A stretch of 64,000 nt of DNA from Ruegeria sp. YS9 (lineage in GTDB: Bacteria > Pseudomonadota > Alphaproteobacteria > Rhodobacterales > Rhodobacteraceae). Within the stretch, counting starts at the first letter, position 1; each line of letters begins with the position of its first letter. Positions 36,439 through 46,410 of this stretch are shown one piece after another. Position numbers and translations under genes: made by a program. The stretch lies in NCBI RefSeq assembly GCF_024628725.1, contig NZ_CP102409.1, forward strand, positions 336,001-400,000, given 5' to 3'. The notes under the pieces were generated by a model that had not been told where the DNA came from, searched no databases, and was given only the letters and a program-made list of their open reading frames with translations.

Positions 36439-36879
36439 TCAAAACTCGCCGTGATGTTCGCCGCTCCATCGAATGAAGTCCGCCAGCGCGCGTGTGAGCT
36501 GTCCATCGACGTCCGATTCCACCGTACATTCCCATACGACGAGCGTCCGCCAACCCAGATCATGCAGTTGCTGAATGGCCTCGGCGTCCCGGCGCATGTT
36601 GGCTGCAAACTTTTCATGCCAGAACGCGACATTTGACTTTGGGGTGGCAGCTTTCGGGCATCCGGTATGCCGATGCCAAAAACAACCGTGAACGAAAATG
36701 GCAGTACGCCACTTCGGCAGCACGATGTCAGGGGACCCAGGAAGCCTCCGGACATTCAAACGAAACCGGAAGCCTTGCGCATGCAATGCCTTGCGCAACA
36801 GGGTTTCAGGTCTCGTATTGGTGCCGCGAATGCGCGACATCATCCGTGAACGGGTCTTACGATCAACTGTATCGGCCAT
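36439..36879 (-). CDS. vsr: very short patch repair endonuclease
   Basis: A 146-residue protein with the Vsr hallmarks RSRMMSRIRGTNTRPE at the N-terminus, LPGSPDIVLPK with the catalytic aspartate, and AIFVHGCFWHRHTGC with zinc-binding cysteine/histidine residues. It nicks T:G mismatches that arise from deamination of 5-methylcytosine. The ATG at 36879 is chosen because it gives the family start (MADTVDRKTRS); the longer upstream frame has no similarity. It is divergent from dcm with 84 bp between starts, the usual partner for this enzyme. Confidence 0.93.
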   Translation of the reverse strand: MADTVDRKTRSRMMSRIRGTNTRPETLLRKALHAQGFRFRLNVRRLPGSPDIVLPKWRTAIFVHGCFWHRHTGCPKAATPKSNVAFWHEKFAANMRRDAEAIQQLHDLGWRTLVVWECTVESDVDGQLTRALADFIRWSGEHHGEF

Positions 36880-36963
36880 TTGCTCAACATAATGCCCGCG
36901 GACCGGATTTCGACCTGGAACATCTGCGGAAACCTGGTAGAACCTCCGCAGTAGAGGAAGGAC

Positions 36964-38463
36964 ATGCCAAAAGAATTCGCCATCATTGACCTTTTTGCCG
37001 GTCCTGGAGGTCTGGGCGAGGGATTTTCTCAGGCTGGGCGCGACCCCGGCGCACCGATGAAGATCAAGCTGTCGGTTGAGATGGACGACCACGCGATTCA
37101 GACGCTCCAGTTGCGAGCTTTTCTTCGGTCCTTCGACGAGTTTCCGCAAGAATACCATGATGCTCTGAATTGCGGTTCGCAGCTGCCCGATTGGGCCGAC
37201 CTGTATCCAGTCAACTGGAGGCTCGCGACGGAAGAAGCTCGGCGACGTGTTTTGGGGGAGCCCGGCGTTTTCGAGGAACTTGCGGTCGAACTTGATCAAG
37301 CTCGCGAAAACCATCACGGCAACACGATCCTGATCGGCGGTCCGCCCTGCCAAGCCTATTCACTGGTCGGGCGAGCCCGAAACAAAGGCAAGGCTGGATA
37401 CGTGCCCGAGGACGACCACAGGCATTTTCTCTACCGTGAATACGTACGCATTCTGGACAGGCTTCGCCCGGCGGCATTCGTCATGGAAAACGTCAAGGGA
37501 ATGCTGTCAAGCAAGGTGGATGGAGGCGGCATCTTCAGCAGGGTTCTAGATGATCTTGAGTCCGCCGGAGACGGCTACCACCTACTACCTCTGTCCAAAC
37601 CCGCCCCTTCGGACGGATCGCGAGCTGCAGCCCGGGACTTCCTGATCAGAGCCGAGGACCACGGTGTTCCGCAGGCGCGGCACCGAGTGATTATTCTCGG
37701 AGTTCGGAGCGATCTCGCCAAGGGAATCGAACTCGAAGGGCCCATCCCCATCCTCGGCAGCCCACAGGCCCCCGTGACGGTGGCTGAAGTCCTGCGCGAT
37801 CTGCCCCGATTAAGAAGTGGGCTGAGCCGCGGCGACGATGCTGATGAGTGGCAGGCTGCCGTGCAGGATCAAGCTTTCGCCATCGCCGCTTTGGACGCGG
37901 CGCCTGAGGAGGTTCGCAAAATCGCTCACGCCATGGCCAGAGCCAACAGATTACCCCGACTCCGCACCGGCACCCGGCGAAAACGCTCCTGTGAATTGCC
38001 GGCCCATCTTGCGGATTGGTTGTTGGACGATCGGCTTAAGGTCGTTCTCCAGCACGAGACCAGGGGGCACATTCCGGACGATCTGGGACGCTATCTTTTT
38101 TCGTCGGCATTTACCCGGGCGTTTGGCAGGTCCCCGAAGCTTGCGGAGTTTCCCGAGTTTTTGCAGCCGGCGCACCGAAATCGGGGGTCCGGCGATTTTG
38201 CCGACCGCTTCCGGACGCAATGCGCGGATCGGCCGTCGACAACCGTCACCAGCCACATTTCCAAGGATGGCCACTATTTCATCCACCCCGATACCATACA
38301 GTGTCGATCGCTGACCGTCCGCGAAGCCGCGCGTCTGCAGATGTTCCCGGACAACTACTTGTTCTGCGGTCCGCGCACCAAACAGTACCATCAGGTCGGC
38401 AACGCGGTTCCTCCCTATCTGGCATTTCAGATCGCAAAAGCGGTGCGGCGGCTGCTGGGCTGA
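36964..38463 (+). CDS. dcm: DNA (cytosine-5) methyltransferase
   Basis: A 499-residue C5-MTase: motif I DLFAGPGGLGEGF, motif IV GGPPCQAYS with the catalytic cysteine, motif VI MENVKGML, motif VIII QARHRVIILG, a target-recognition region (about residues 290-400), and motifs IX-X ending GNAVPPYLAFQ. The recognition sequence is unknown. It is longer than stand-alone Dcm because of an extended region before motif IV and in the recognition part. It is convergent with the AIPR gene (7 bp apart) and divergent from vsr. It is likely the modification part of the system encoded by the facing operon. Confidence 0.95.
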   Translation: MPKEFAIIDLFAGPGGLGEGFSQAGRDPGAPMKIKLSVEMDDHAIQTLQLRAFLRSFDEFPQEYHDALNCGSQLPDWADLYPVNWRLATEEARRRVLGEPGVFEELAVELDQARENHHGNTILIGGPPCQAYSLVGRARNKGKAGYVPEDDHRHFLYREYVRILDRLRPAAFVMENVKGMLSSKVDGGGIFSRVLDDLESAGDGYHLLPLSKPAPSDGSRAAARDFLIRAEDHGVPQARHRVIILGVRSDLAKGIELEGPIPILGSPQAPVTVAEVLRDLPRLRSGLSRGDDADEWQAAVQDQAFAIAALDAAPEEVRKIAHAMARANRLPRLRTGTRRKRSCELPAHLADWLLDDRLKVVLQHETRGHIPDDLGRYLFSSAFTRAFGRSPKLAEFPEFLQPAHRNRGSGDFADRFRTQCADRPSTTVTSHISKDGHYFIHPDTIQCRSLTVREAARLQMFPDNYLFCGPRTKQYHQVGNAVPPYLAFQIAKAVRRLLG

Positions 38464-38470
38464 CGGCAGG

Positions 38471-40570
38471 CTATTGCGCCGCAGCAGCCTCGGATTCCCT
38501 GAACCCGTTTTCCATCAATTTGTTCAGAACCTCGATCGCGAACTGAGACTGTTTTTCCGTCGGTATTCTCGTCGGCATCTTCGAGCAGACGTCCAGCACT
38601 CCGTATTCCGATGGTGACAACAGCTTGTTGGAGCGCCCCCAAGTCTTGGCCTGTGCCCAGAACTGTCCACCGAGTTCAAAGACACGGGTCTGAGCCTCGA
38701 CGCTTTTCGTCAGGTTCTCGTCATCCGAGACGTCGTCATCTTCCGACTTGGCCTCTTCCGGCTCAATCAGAATATCCCCGAACTCCTCCGGGTAGGACAG
38801 TTCACGCTTGCGGAAGGCTTCCCAGCAGGCCTGCTTCTTCGCCCACTCGCTCATGTTCCGAATGCCCTCAGGCGGGTTGGTGATCGCCTCCTGCGCCTCG
38901 GCGGCTGCGACAAGCAGCGCACCCTCCAGAGTTGCGGGAGCGTCCTGCGACCGCCAGACCCGGCTCAGATCGACCACTAGGTCCCGCTCGGCCGCGTCAC
39001 GTGCGACCTTGGCGATGGCATAGGTCACGATGTTGGCACGGTAACCTCCTTCGTACCAGTCCTGGGCCGACACCAGCTTTTCCATTTTGCGGAAGATGAT
39101 CGCCTTGGAAATCAAATGGCGATACCAGGCCTCGTTGATGCGCGCACCATTCTTGCCCCACACCTTTTCGATAGTCTTGGCAAAGTCAGCAAAGTTCTTC
39201 TGCGCACCCAACGAAACCATGTGGGGCTTGCCGCTCCAAGTGTTTTCGAATTTGGCGAGGTCTGTCTTGGTGAAGAACTGGCGCCGTGGAAACTCGGCGT
39301 CCCACTTCTTCCGCTCCGCAGGGGTTTTCTTGCTGCGCTCGTCTGCGTACTGGCCCCGGGCCCGTTCGTAGAACCATTTGGTTTCGCGGTACCCGTTGAT
39401 GCCGACCGGCGCCAGGATTTTCCGCGAAAGCTCCTCGATCTTGATGTGGAAGGGGTGGTTGGCGAAGAAATCCGCCGCATTTACCTTGTTCTGGCTGTTG
39501 GCGAATTCCGAGATGCGCGGAACGACGGTATCCGACAAGATCGGTGGAACGACGCTCAATTTCATCTGGACGAAGATGTCTTTCAGACCCTCGCCGGCCA
39601 GTTTCCGCGCTGCGTGAATTGACGCTGTCGTCTGCCCGCCGTTCACAATCTGAAGGTTGTCGGCCTTGGTGATGACCAGTCCTTCTTCGGTCGGTGCCAG
39701 CTCAACACTTTCAGCAGTTGCAGCCAGACCGTTGTTGTAGGCCAGGAACATGTGGGGCTCTTCCAAGATGGTCTTTCGGATTCCCTTGTTCACGTTGCCC
39801 CGGGCCTGCAGAAAGCTGCGAACGTTGGATTCCAGCAGGCGCGCACCCCACTTGTCGTAGATGGCAGCCAGCTGGGAGCCTGGTATGACCGCGATGTAGC
39901 TTTCCAGTGCGGCATCCGACCCTGAGGCTTTCAGAACCGGGATGCCACCGCCAAAATCCTCGGCGAAGTCGATCGTCAGGTCGGCCCGCGCCTTGCCCTG
40001 CTCGACAAAGGCCTGCAGGCGCTTGAGATCCCAGACGTTGTACGTGACCGGCTTGTCATCGATGTTGCCGGCCGGCATGGCGTCAACCTTGGCCCTGTTG
40101 TCCGAGTTCGTGACGAAGATCAGCTTGATCTTCTCGATGCCGTTCCAGCGGGTGTTGATTAGATCGGCTAGACCCGCTCCGAGGCTGGTTTCTTCCAAAC
40201 TCTCTCTGAACGCCTCGCGCCGGGCGTGGCGGAGAAATTCGACCAGTTTGTTGAACTGAGCTTTCAGATCAGCCCCACGCGTCAACCGTACTTCAGGCGT
40301 AATCTGAAAATCACACAGGATTAGCGACAGGACACCATCGCTTTCCGCGGGATCGCCTCCGTATCCGCTGACTTGCAGGTGGACTACGCGCCGTCCTTGT
40401 TGTTCGCTTCCCTGAAAATAGGCATAGTCGCACTGATCGATCTCGCCTGCTTCGGTCAGGATTTCGCCGACTTTCTCGAAAAACGCTTCCTGAGTGTACA
40501 GGCCCAACGCATCCGCGTCGCCTTGGATGTCTGCGATGAAACTCTGGTGGAAATCTGCAAGATCCGACAT
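38471..40570 (-). CDS. AIPR (abortive infection phage resistance) family protein
   Basis: A 699-residue protein with the AIPR core: SNVRSFLQARGNVNKGIRKTI, then FLAYNNGLAATAESVEL and LQIVNGGQTTASIHAARK, with SQNKVNAADFFANH downstream. The N-terminal 200 residues resemble a nuclease-like or nucleic-acid-binding region (CDYAYFQ..., LQVSGYG). An acidic stretch lies near residue 620. AIPR proteins occur in phage-resistance loci, but the mechanism is unknown. It is the last gene of the GHKL-Z1-PD-(D/E)XK-AIPR operon, 3 bp after the previous stop, and is followed by the convergent dcm. Confidence 0.88.
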   Translation of the reverse strand: MSDLADFHQSFIADIQGDADALGLYTQEAFFEKVGEILTEAGEIDQCDYAYFQGSEQQGRRVVHLQVSGYGGDPAESDGVLSLILCDFQITPEVRLTRGADLKAQFNKLVEFLRHARREAFRESLEETSLGAGLADLINTRWNGIEKIKLIFVTNSDNRAKVDAMPAGNIDDKPVTYNVWDLKRLQAFVEQGKARADLTIDFAEDFGGGIPVLKASGSDAALESYIAVIPGSQLAAIYDKWGARLLESNVRSFLQARGNVNKGIRKTILEEPHMFLAYNNGLAATAESVELAPTEEGLVITKADNLQIVNGGQTTASIHAARKLAGEGLKDIFVQMKLSVVPPILSDTVVPRISEFANSQNKVNAADFFANHPFHIKIEELSRKILAPVGINGYRETKWFYERARGQYADERSKKTPAERKKWDAEFPRRQFFTKTDLAKFENTWSGKPHMVSLGAQKNFADFAKTIEKVWGKNGARINEAWYRHLISKAIIFRKMEKLVSAQDWYEGGYRANIVTYAIAKVARDAAERDLVVDLSRVWRSQDAPATLEGALLVAAAEAQEAITNPPEGIRNMSEWAKKQACWEAFRKRELSYPEEFGDILIEPEEAKSEDDDVSDDENLTKSVEAQTRVFELGGQFWAQAKTWGRSNKLLSPSEYGVLDVCSKMPTRIPTEKQSQFAIEVLNKLMENGFRESEAAAAQ

Positions 40571-40573
40571 TCG

Positions 40574-41521
40574 TCAACAACTCCGCAAAATCTGGTTCAG
40601 GTCTTCTGACCGCTCAAAGGCTGCGCAGGCATCCAGACGGATCGCATAGCTCACCTCTTCGACGCCCGGCGGCAGAGGTGGCACCAACCTGGGGAAACCT
40701 TCTCTGACTTCGAATGTCCGCACCGTCCCCAGATACCAGCGGCGGTTTTCCTCGACCGTTTCGTCCTGATATCCGGTCGCCGCGAGCCTCTGCTCCCAAA
40801 GGTCCAGTGCCTCAATGTCCGCATCGAACAACTGGGCCGTGCAGCGGACGTGATCGGCCAGGTTTTGTCCTTCGTCTCCCAGCAGGGTGTCGACGTCGTG
40901 CACCCGCAGGCAGAACCTCGCGCCTTCGATGTCCGACAATTGCGCTTCCGATGAAATGCGCACCTTGGGGTGCGCGCCGCTGCGCCGTGCCTTAATCTCG
41001 AAATACAGTCCGGGCAGCTCAAAATCCTTGGCGCTGTTCTCAGGGCCTTTCCAGGCATCCACGGCTTGGGTCGGTCCGATGTTCTGAACCAGCTCTCTGA
41101 GGAAGGCTAGCTCGGCCACCAGACCCTGCTGTTCTTCAATAGACAGGCCGCGCCTGCCGCCGCTGCGCAGCAGGTGATGCCAGCGCAGCGTTCGACTGAC
41201 TGCGCGCGATAGGGCGTGCTGCGGTTCGCTCGCCTGTTCAGCCGCGGCTACGACGTCTCGGCACAACGTCTCGAACAAGTCGATGTGGGCCTTTTCCTGC
41301 AAGGTGATGCAATAGGAGTTCCGGCCATCGACGACTCGGTAGAACACCCCGATATGCTTCAGCTTGGGCAGCGAGCATACTTCGGACATATCATCCGACA
41401 TCCGCAGAAGCAGGGCAGGCGCGTTGTCGGGCATGCGCACCCAGAAGAAATCATGGCACCCCTTGCTGTTCACACGCCGCGCCCCGCTAGGGGGCAGTCC
41501 GTCCCACGGCGTCTCAGTCAT
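40574..41521 (-). CDS. PD-(D/E)XK motif protein of the GHKL-Z1 restriction-like operon
   Basis: A 315-residue protein. The nuclease core has GLVAELAFL (E137), KDFELPG (D166) and LYFEIKARR (E175-I-K177), the E...D...ExK order of this fold. It is a family regularly encoded between Z1 and AIPR genes. The ATG at 41521 overlaps the end of the Z1 gene by 8 bp, and the longer upstream frame runs inside Z1 and is not used. It is the likely DNA-cutting subunit of the complex. Confidence 0.85.
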   Translation of the reverse strand: MTETPWDGLPPSGARRVNSKGCHDFFWVRMPDNAPALLLRMSDDMSEVCSLPKLKHIGVFYRVVDGRNSYCITLQEKAHIDLFETLCRDVVAAAEQASEPQHALSRAVSRTLRWHHLLRSGGRRGLSIEEQQGLVAELAFLRELVQNIGPTQAVDAWKGPENSAKDFELPGLYFEIKARRSGAHPKVRISSEAQLSDIEGARFCLRVHDVDTLLGDEGQNLADHVRCTAQLFDADIEALDLWEQRLAATGYQDETVEENRRWYLGTVRTFEVREGFPRLVPPLPPGVEEVSYAIRLDACAAFERSEDLNQILRSC

Positions 41522-44252
41522 CTTCGAAGGCTCCATCATCCTCTTCATCCGACCCATAGATCTCGCGGAACTTCTGGGTATTGATGATGTACTCCACCCG
41601 ATCGCTCGGCTTGGCGGATTGGGGGAAGCTGATGCTCCAGCCGATGACGGGCCGATCTGGGATCCGGTCCAAGTGCGGGAGATCGCCTTCCTCCGGCGGC
41701 CGGACCTTGACGACATGGAGCACGAACAGCGGCTTGTCGCGCACCTGCCTGTATATTCTATCCGGGAATGAAGGCCGGTGGGATTCAGGCTTTCCGTCCT
41801 CTTTCAAGCTCTGAAGGTATTCCTCTTCTGCCTGTTTCGCCTTCACCGGCTCGACACCGATCTTTTCCACGCCGCGTGAGGCGATACGAGCACGTTTACC
41901 GCTCATGGAAAGCATGTGGTCAGTCAGATCCTTGTAGCCGACGCTGCGCACCTGAGGGCCTACCCTCCACCCGGCGATATCGAACAGCTCCGTGTCGCCG
42001 GAAACGCTGGTGACCAACACGTCCCATTTCTCCAGTTCGTCATGCTGTCGCTCGCCGATGTAGGATCGGATGGGCGTGGTTTGCGTCAGGAAGGCCTGTT
42101 CGTGGTTGCGCCACGCCAGCAGGAAGTTGTCAATCAGGTTCACCGAGACATCGCGGATCAGGAAGCCACCGGTTTCCTTTTTGGCTGAAGACCGGTGGAA
42201 ACCTGCGCTGGATAGGCCCTCCAGGAATTTCCGGGCGGCGTCTTCGTTGGCTGAAATATCTGCCGGTTTGGCGCTGATCTTGGCCGTTTCGACCCAAGCG
42301 TTGGACAGCCCGATCAGCACGTGCTTCTGGCCCGACCCCATCTTGTTGCGCGCGGTCACCAACAGTGATGCAGGATGGCTGCGCACGGCCAAACCGAAAT
42401 CGGCGGGCGAGGCCTTTGCCTTCTCCATCTTCTTGAGTTCCAGATGGAGCTCCTCACTGGCCTCGGCGATGTGGGCGTACCAGTCGATCGCCTCTGATGG
42501 CATCCAGATCCGACACAGATCTTCGTACCCGCCGCGGTAGCCGAACCACCGACCCATCTGCATCAGGGTGTCGTACATCATGGTGTTGCGCAGGAACCAG
42601 GTGATCGTTAGGCCTTCGAGAGTAAGCCCCCGCGACAGTGAGAAACCGCCGACTGAGATCACGGTCTGACCGACGGGGGATTCACCGGAATAGTCCAAGC
42701 CATTGGATCGGCTGTTGACCTCGACGACCTTGGCTGGCGCCACGGCGTCCAGCATGGCGCTTTGGATCGGATCCCAATCCAGTTCGGCTTCCGCGTATTC
42801 CCGTTGCCAGGTTTTCTGCAAGGCGGCGATCTGAGGGTCGCGTAGTCCGTCCCTGCCACGCGATCCGTTGACCCGCAGAGAATCGAGAATCGCACCTAGG
42901 TATTCGTGTAGACGGTTCCGCAATCTGCCTTGGACATCAGTGAAACGGCTCGCGTTGACCAGCATCGAACAATGAGAAGATGCCTGACCGCGTAGGTTCC
43001 TGATGGTGCGGGCGATCAGAAATGCTCGGGCTGCCTCCTTGAGGCTTTCAGGCAGTTCATCCACCTTACGGTCGATCTTGTGTTTGATCGGCAGGATATC
43101 TTCGTTGTCACGGATGGTGCGCAGCCAGACAGGATCACCTTCGTCAGGGATGCCGTCGATGAAGATTTTCTTCGCGCCGAAGTAGTTCGACGGCGCGTCC
43201 AACCCGACGATGAAGTGTTTGGGGAACAGGTCTTCCTTCAACACGTCGTCGTACTGATCGGGATCGACGAAGATGTTGGCGAAAGGCGTCGCAGTGTAGC
43301 CGACATAGCAGCTGCGATGAAACATATTCAGAAGATCGCGGATCTGACTGTTGATCTTCGTGATATCTTCTTTGGAATACTTGGTGTTGATGGACGCGTT
43401 GTCAGCCTCGTCATCGATCAGCAGCATGGGCTGGTCGATCATTTGATCGTCGCCACGTGCGCTGTTCTCGCGCAGCCAGTCCAGAAGGTTCTTCAAAGTG
43501 CTGTGGTTCTTCTTAATCACCAGCACCACGGGCACCTTGTAGGAGTCGATCTGGCTGGTGTTGGTAGACGCGGTGCCTTTTTTGAAGTCGAACAAGGTGT
43601 TAGTGAGACTCACCGGAACCTTGCGGTCGTCGAAAAGCCCGACACCGATGGCCCGGTTTCCCTTTTTGCCTTGGGTTGCAAGGCGCCCCGTGTCGCGGCC
43701 GATGAAGCCCTCGTCGATCCGCTCCTGGGTCTGGTTGCGCAGATTGTTGTGGATCCCGGCAATGACAACGATAAGCCGATACCCTGCGTCGGCGGCTTTG
43801 CAGATGAGCCCGGTGTAGTTCGCCGTCTTACCGCTCTGGACGTGACCAACCACCATGCCCCGGCGATCCCACTTTTCGGCCAGTCCCGGGTTGCCTAGCC
43901 GCCCAAGTATTCGGTCGGTGATCTGGTCCAGACCGGTTACGACGTCCTGCGGAAGACCATTCTTGTGCAATAGCTTCTTGTAGCGGTCCCAGTAATAAGG
44001 ATCGATGCTGGCCTTGGCTTCGTCCAACCAGGGGCGGAAACTCTCGTCGTCGACGGTTGCGCCAAGTCCCATGGTTATGCCGAACCGCTCTTCAATGTCG
44101 CGAGCCAGCTGTTCCAACGCCTCTGGAGCGGCATTCACGTTGAGAGCAGCGTTCATGGTCTTGATGAAGCTTCTAAGATCGTCGCCGCTCTTGCGCTCAT
44201 GCGCCAGAGACTGGGAAACGACGTTATCCAGATGCTTGAGTTGTGCGCTCAC
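41514..44252 (-). CDS. Z1-domain superfamily 2 helicase-like ATPase
   Basis: A 912-residue protein with helicase motif I GHVQSGKTA (about 136-144), motif II LLIDDEADNAS (about 278-287), motif III-type YVGYTATPFANIF (about 317-328), then the Z1 domain (ISVGGFSLSRGLTLEGL to MGRWFGYRGGYEDLCRIW). The enzyme probably translocates on DNA. It starts with GTG at 44252, sharing one base with the GHKL stop (TAGTG), so translation is coupled. With its neighbours it forms the restriction arm of a Dcm-linked system. Confidence 0.92.
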   Translation of the reverse strand: MSAQLKHLDNVVSQSLAHERKSGDDLRSFIKTMNAALNVNAAPEALEQLARDIEERFGITMGLGATVDDESFRPWLDEAKASIDPYYWDRYKKLLHKNGLPQDVVTGLDQITDRILGRLGNPGLAEKWDRRGMVVGHVQSGKTANYTGLICKAADAGYRLIVVIAGIHNNLRNQTQERIDEGFIGRDTGRLATQGKKGNRAIGVGLFDDRKVPVSLTNTLFDFKKGTASTNTSQIDSYKVPVVLVIKKNHSTLKNLLDWLRENSARGDDQMIDQPMLLIDDEADNASINTKYSKEDITKINSQIRDLLNMFHRSCYVGYTATPFANIFVDPDQYDDVLKEDLFPKHFIVGLDAPSNYFGAKKIFIDGIPDEGDPVWLRTIRDNEDILPIKHKIDRKVDELPESLKEAARAFLIARTIRNLRGQASSHCSMLVNASRFTDVQGRLRNRLHEYLGAILDSLRVNGSRGRDGLRDPQIAALQKTWQREYAEAELDWDPIQSAMLDAVAPAKVVEVNSRSNGLDYSGESPVGQTVISVGGFSLSRGLTLEGLTITWFLRNTMMYDTLMQMGRWFGYRGGYEDLCRIWMPSEAIDWYAHIAEASEELHLELKKMEKAKASPADFGLAVRSHPASLLVTARNKMGSGQKHVLIGLSNAWVETAKISAKPADISANEDAARKFLEGLSSAGFHRSSAKKETGGFLIRDVSVNLIDNFLLAWRNHEQAFLTQTTPIRSYIGERQHDELEKWDVLVTSVSGDTELFDIAGWRVGPQVRSVGYKDLTDHMLSMSGKRARIASRGVEKIGVEPVKAKQAEEEYLQSLKEDGKPESHRPSFPDRIYRQVRDKPLFVLHVVKVRPPEEGDLPHLDRIPDRPVIGWSISFPQSAKPSDRVEYIINTQKFREIYGSDEEDDGAFEDD

Positions 44253-45856
44253 TAATGTTCTCCTTGCTCGATTTCTTCAGCCAGCTGCCGGACGGAATCC
44301 TTGTGATTCACGAATGGCTCGGTTGAACACAGGGTCTTGAGGATTTCGGAACCTGTCATGCCGGTCTTCAGTAGTTCCCGAATGGCGGTTTCGGCCATTT
44401 CCGACAGATCGGCGAAATCCGACCTGTCCGACTCGACACTTTCGGCACCGCCAAGCATGTCGGCATGCAGCGCTGCGACAGGCAGACCGGACCCCAGAAG
44501 CGTGATGCAGGCCCGAAAACCGTGTCGGAACTCCTCGGGCAGGAGATCCGAAAAGCCTTTGATCGACGGGTGTTCTATGTTTGGCCGGTACACGATCCCG
44601 CCATCTTTCTGGATGCGGTTCCAAAGCGGCAGGTTTTCTTCTGACACCAGCTTTCGGCCGCGACGCTGATATGTGCGTTTGGAGGTTCCTTGGAGCCTTT
44701 CGACGATCTTGCGAAGACGCTCCCGAACGATGGGCGGCATCTGGGCTGACGCTTTGCGCACGTCGATCTTCCAGTCCGCGTCCATCGTGTTGGGGATGTC
44801 GACCCTGACACGCGACAGTTTCGTCAGCTCGGTCTGCCTAGCTAGGCCCAGCCAGCTACCTGCGATGATAAGGCGCTTTTCCCTGTAGATGTAGAACCCC
44901 TGCGATCGCAGATGCCCCTCGGGCCCGCCCAGCTCCTCCCATTCGGCTCTCGACATCATCTTGTGATGCGGCAGTGTATAGCATTGGGTAACGACCTCGC
45001 CTCTGACCAAGGGCAGAACTTCTTCCGGATCGACCTGCGTTGCCTTGTGGGTCGTGGCGAAAGGGTCATTCGGCGCAAGAAGCCGACCGTTCAAAAGGAG
45101 TTTCAACTTGGGTCTGCTTCCCTCCATGTAGCGGTGGAAGCAAAGGCGCAGGTGCCGTTCCGCGCCCGACAGCGCCTTGTTGATCTCAGCGGATCGTTTG
45201 GCCGTGTCGTGCCGGAAATTAGTCGAGAGTCGGTCCAACTTGCGCCAGAGGACTATTGTTCCGGTCTCGGGCAGTCTGTCTACTGCAGGAAGGCCATGGA
45301 GGTCGTCCTCCAGATCCACGTTCCAGACATTCTTTTTCGCCACCTTGTCCAGATCCCAAGTGGCCCCCGAAGTATGTCCGTCCCTGCGGGAAATCACAGT
45401 AAGCTGGCGGCATTGCGAAAAGCTGGCGCTCTTCAACCCCAAGCCAAAGCGACCAAGATCGTGTCCTTCGCGCTCGGCCAACGGGTTTTTTGAACCCGGT
45501 CGCATGGCTTCTATGAGTTCTGCCTCCGTCATGCCGGATCCATCATCGACGATCGCGATCCAAGGTTCGTCGGTAGTTGTTTCGGCCAGAACCTCGACGC
45601 GTCCGGCTCCGGAGGTGACCGAATTGTCGATGATGTCGGCCATGGCAGTTTCTAGGGTATATCCGAAGTCCCGCATGCCTTCGATCAACGATGCGGCATG
45701 TGGTGTGGCATCCGCCTGCCTTTTTCCGTTGATTTGTAGGTTGCCTTGGACTGATTGCACGGCTTCTTCTCGCTGTCTGTCGTATTTGCTTGAAATCTGC
45801 AGTCTTTTCTCGAGTCCCGAATTGACACCAGTTCCTGCGAAAGGTGAAGAGGTCAT
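44252..45856 (-). CDS. MORC-like GHKL ATPase
   Basis: A 534-residue protein with a Bergerat ATP-binding fold: N-box ADIIDNSVTS (N78), G1 box DDGSGM (104-109), G2 box GRFGLGLKSAS (135-145). An S5-like domain and a helical C-terminus follow. Prokaryotic MORC/MutL-type ATPases of this kind are known from comparative genomics to sit with Z1, PD-(D/E)XK, Dcm and Vsr genes. GGGAGAG lies before the ATG at 45856, which is preferred to the upstream ATG at 45934. It is the first gene of the operon. Confidence 0.9.
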   Translation of the reverse strand: MTSSPFAGTGVNSGLEKRLQISSKYDRQREEAVQSVQGNLQINGKRQADATPHAASLIEGMRDFGYTLETAMADIIDNSVTSGAGRVEVLAETTTDEPWIAIVDDGSGMTEAELIEAMRPGSKNPLAEREGHDLGRFGLGLKSASFSQCRQLTVISRRDGHTSGATWDLDKVAKKNVWNVDLEDDLHGLPAVDRLPETGTIVLWRKLDRLSTNFRHDTAKRSAEINKALSGAERHLRLCFHRYMEGSRPKLKLLLNGRLLAPNDPFATTHKATQVDPEEVLPLVRGEVVTQCYTLPHHKMMSRAEWEELGGPEGHLRSQGFYIYREKRLIIAGSWLGLARQTELTKLSRVRVDIPNTMDADWKIDVRKASAQMPPIVRERLRKIVERLQGTSKRTYQRRGRKLVSEENLPLWNRIQKDGGIVYRPNIEHPSIKGFSDLLPEEFRHGFRACITLLGSGLPVAALHADMLGGAESVESDRSDFADLSEMAETAIRELLKTGMTGSEILKTLCSTEPFVNHKDSVRQLAEEIEQGEH

Positions 45857-46216
45857 TTCGGTTTCTCTCCCAAATTCGGATCGGGCCGTCGCGTTCGCAG
45901 AGTTCGCCCCGCGGCCGCGTTCAATTGCCTTCAACAGTTAAAATGGTGATGCGCACTAAGTGAAACCACCTGCCTGAGGTTTGAAAGTCTGCCATTTCCT
46001 TTCGATCTGGCGCCATTTTTAATGAAAGTTGAGATCAACAAGATGGTAGGCGTCGCCCGAGGTGGATGTGTCCGCTGACCAGGTGGTCCTCGGATCGATG
46101 CAAGCAGTTGAAGAGTATTCCGCAATATGTCGAAGTATTCCACTTGATCCCGTGTCGCCAATGCCATTTGGCATTTAGCTTTTGAAGGACTGCAACTCAG
46201 AAAAAAGGAAGCGGAT
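45857..46216. other. intergenic region between divergent genes
   Basis: 360 bp holding the promoter of the four-gene operon (left) and of the small gene at 46217 (right). I see no convincing coding frame, strong hairpin or long repeat here. Confidence 0.5.
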
Positions 46217-46360
46217 ATGAAAAAGCCGAACCGCAATGCCGACATCAAGAACCCTAACAAAGGTACTCCGGGGCAGAACAAGACTCATGCCAAGGCGCAA
46301 GGAAATCGCGGCAAGCAGCTGAACCCCCACAACAAACTTGCGGGTTCAAAAAAGCCGTGA
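46217..46360 (+). CDS. small basic protein
   Basis: A 47-residue frame starting MKKPNRNADIKNPNKG with a good GGAAG site 5-6 nt upstream. The product is rich in Lys, Asn, Gly and Pro, has no hydrophobic segment, and looks disordered (GQNKTHAKAQGNRGKQLNPH). Such composition suits a nucleic-acid-binding or stress-type small protein, but no family is recognised. It is 50 bp upstream of a helix-turn-helix gene on the same strand. Confidence 0.6.
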   Translation: MKKPNRNADIKNPNKGTPGQNKTHAKAQGNRGKQLNPHNKLAGSKKP

Positions 46361-46410
46361 TTCATATTGTACGGGGCCGTTTGTCGGCCCCGGCAATTTT
46401 AGAAAGAACA

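Noticed and set aside
36270..37353. Longer Vsr frame and other frames over the vsr-dcm promoter region
   Set aside because: The extra N-terminal sequence lies antisense to dcm and shows no family similarity. Vsr proper begins at 36879.
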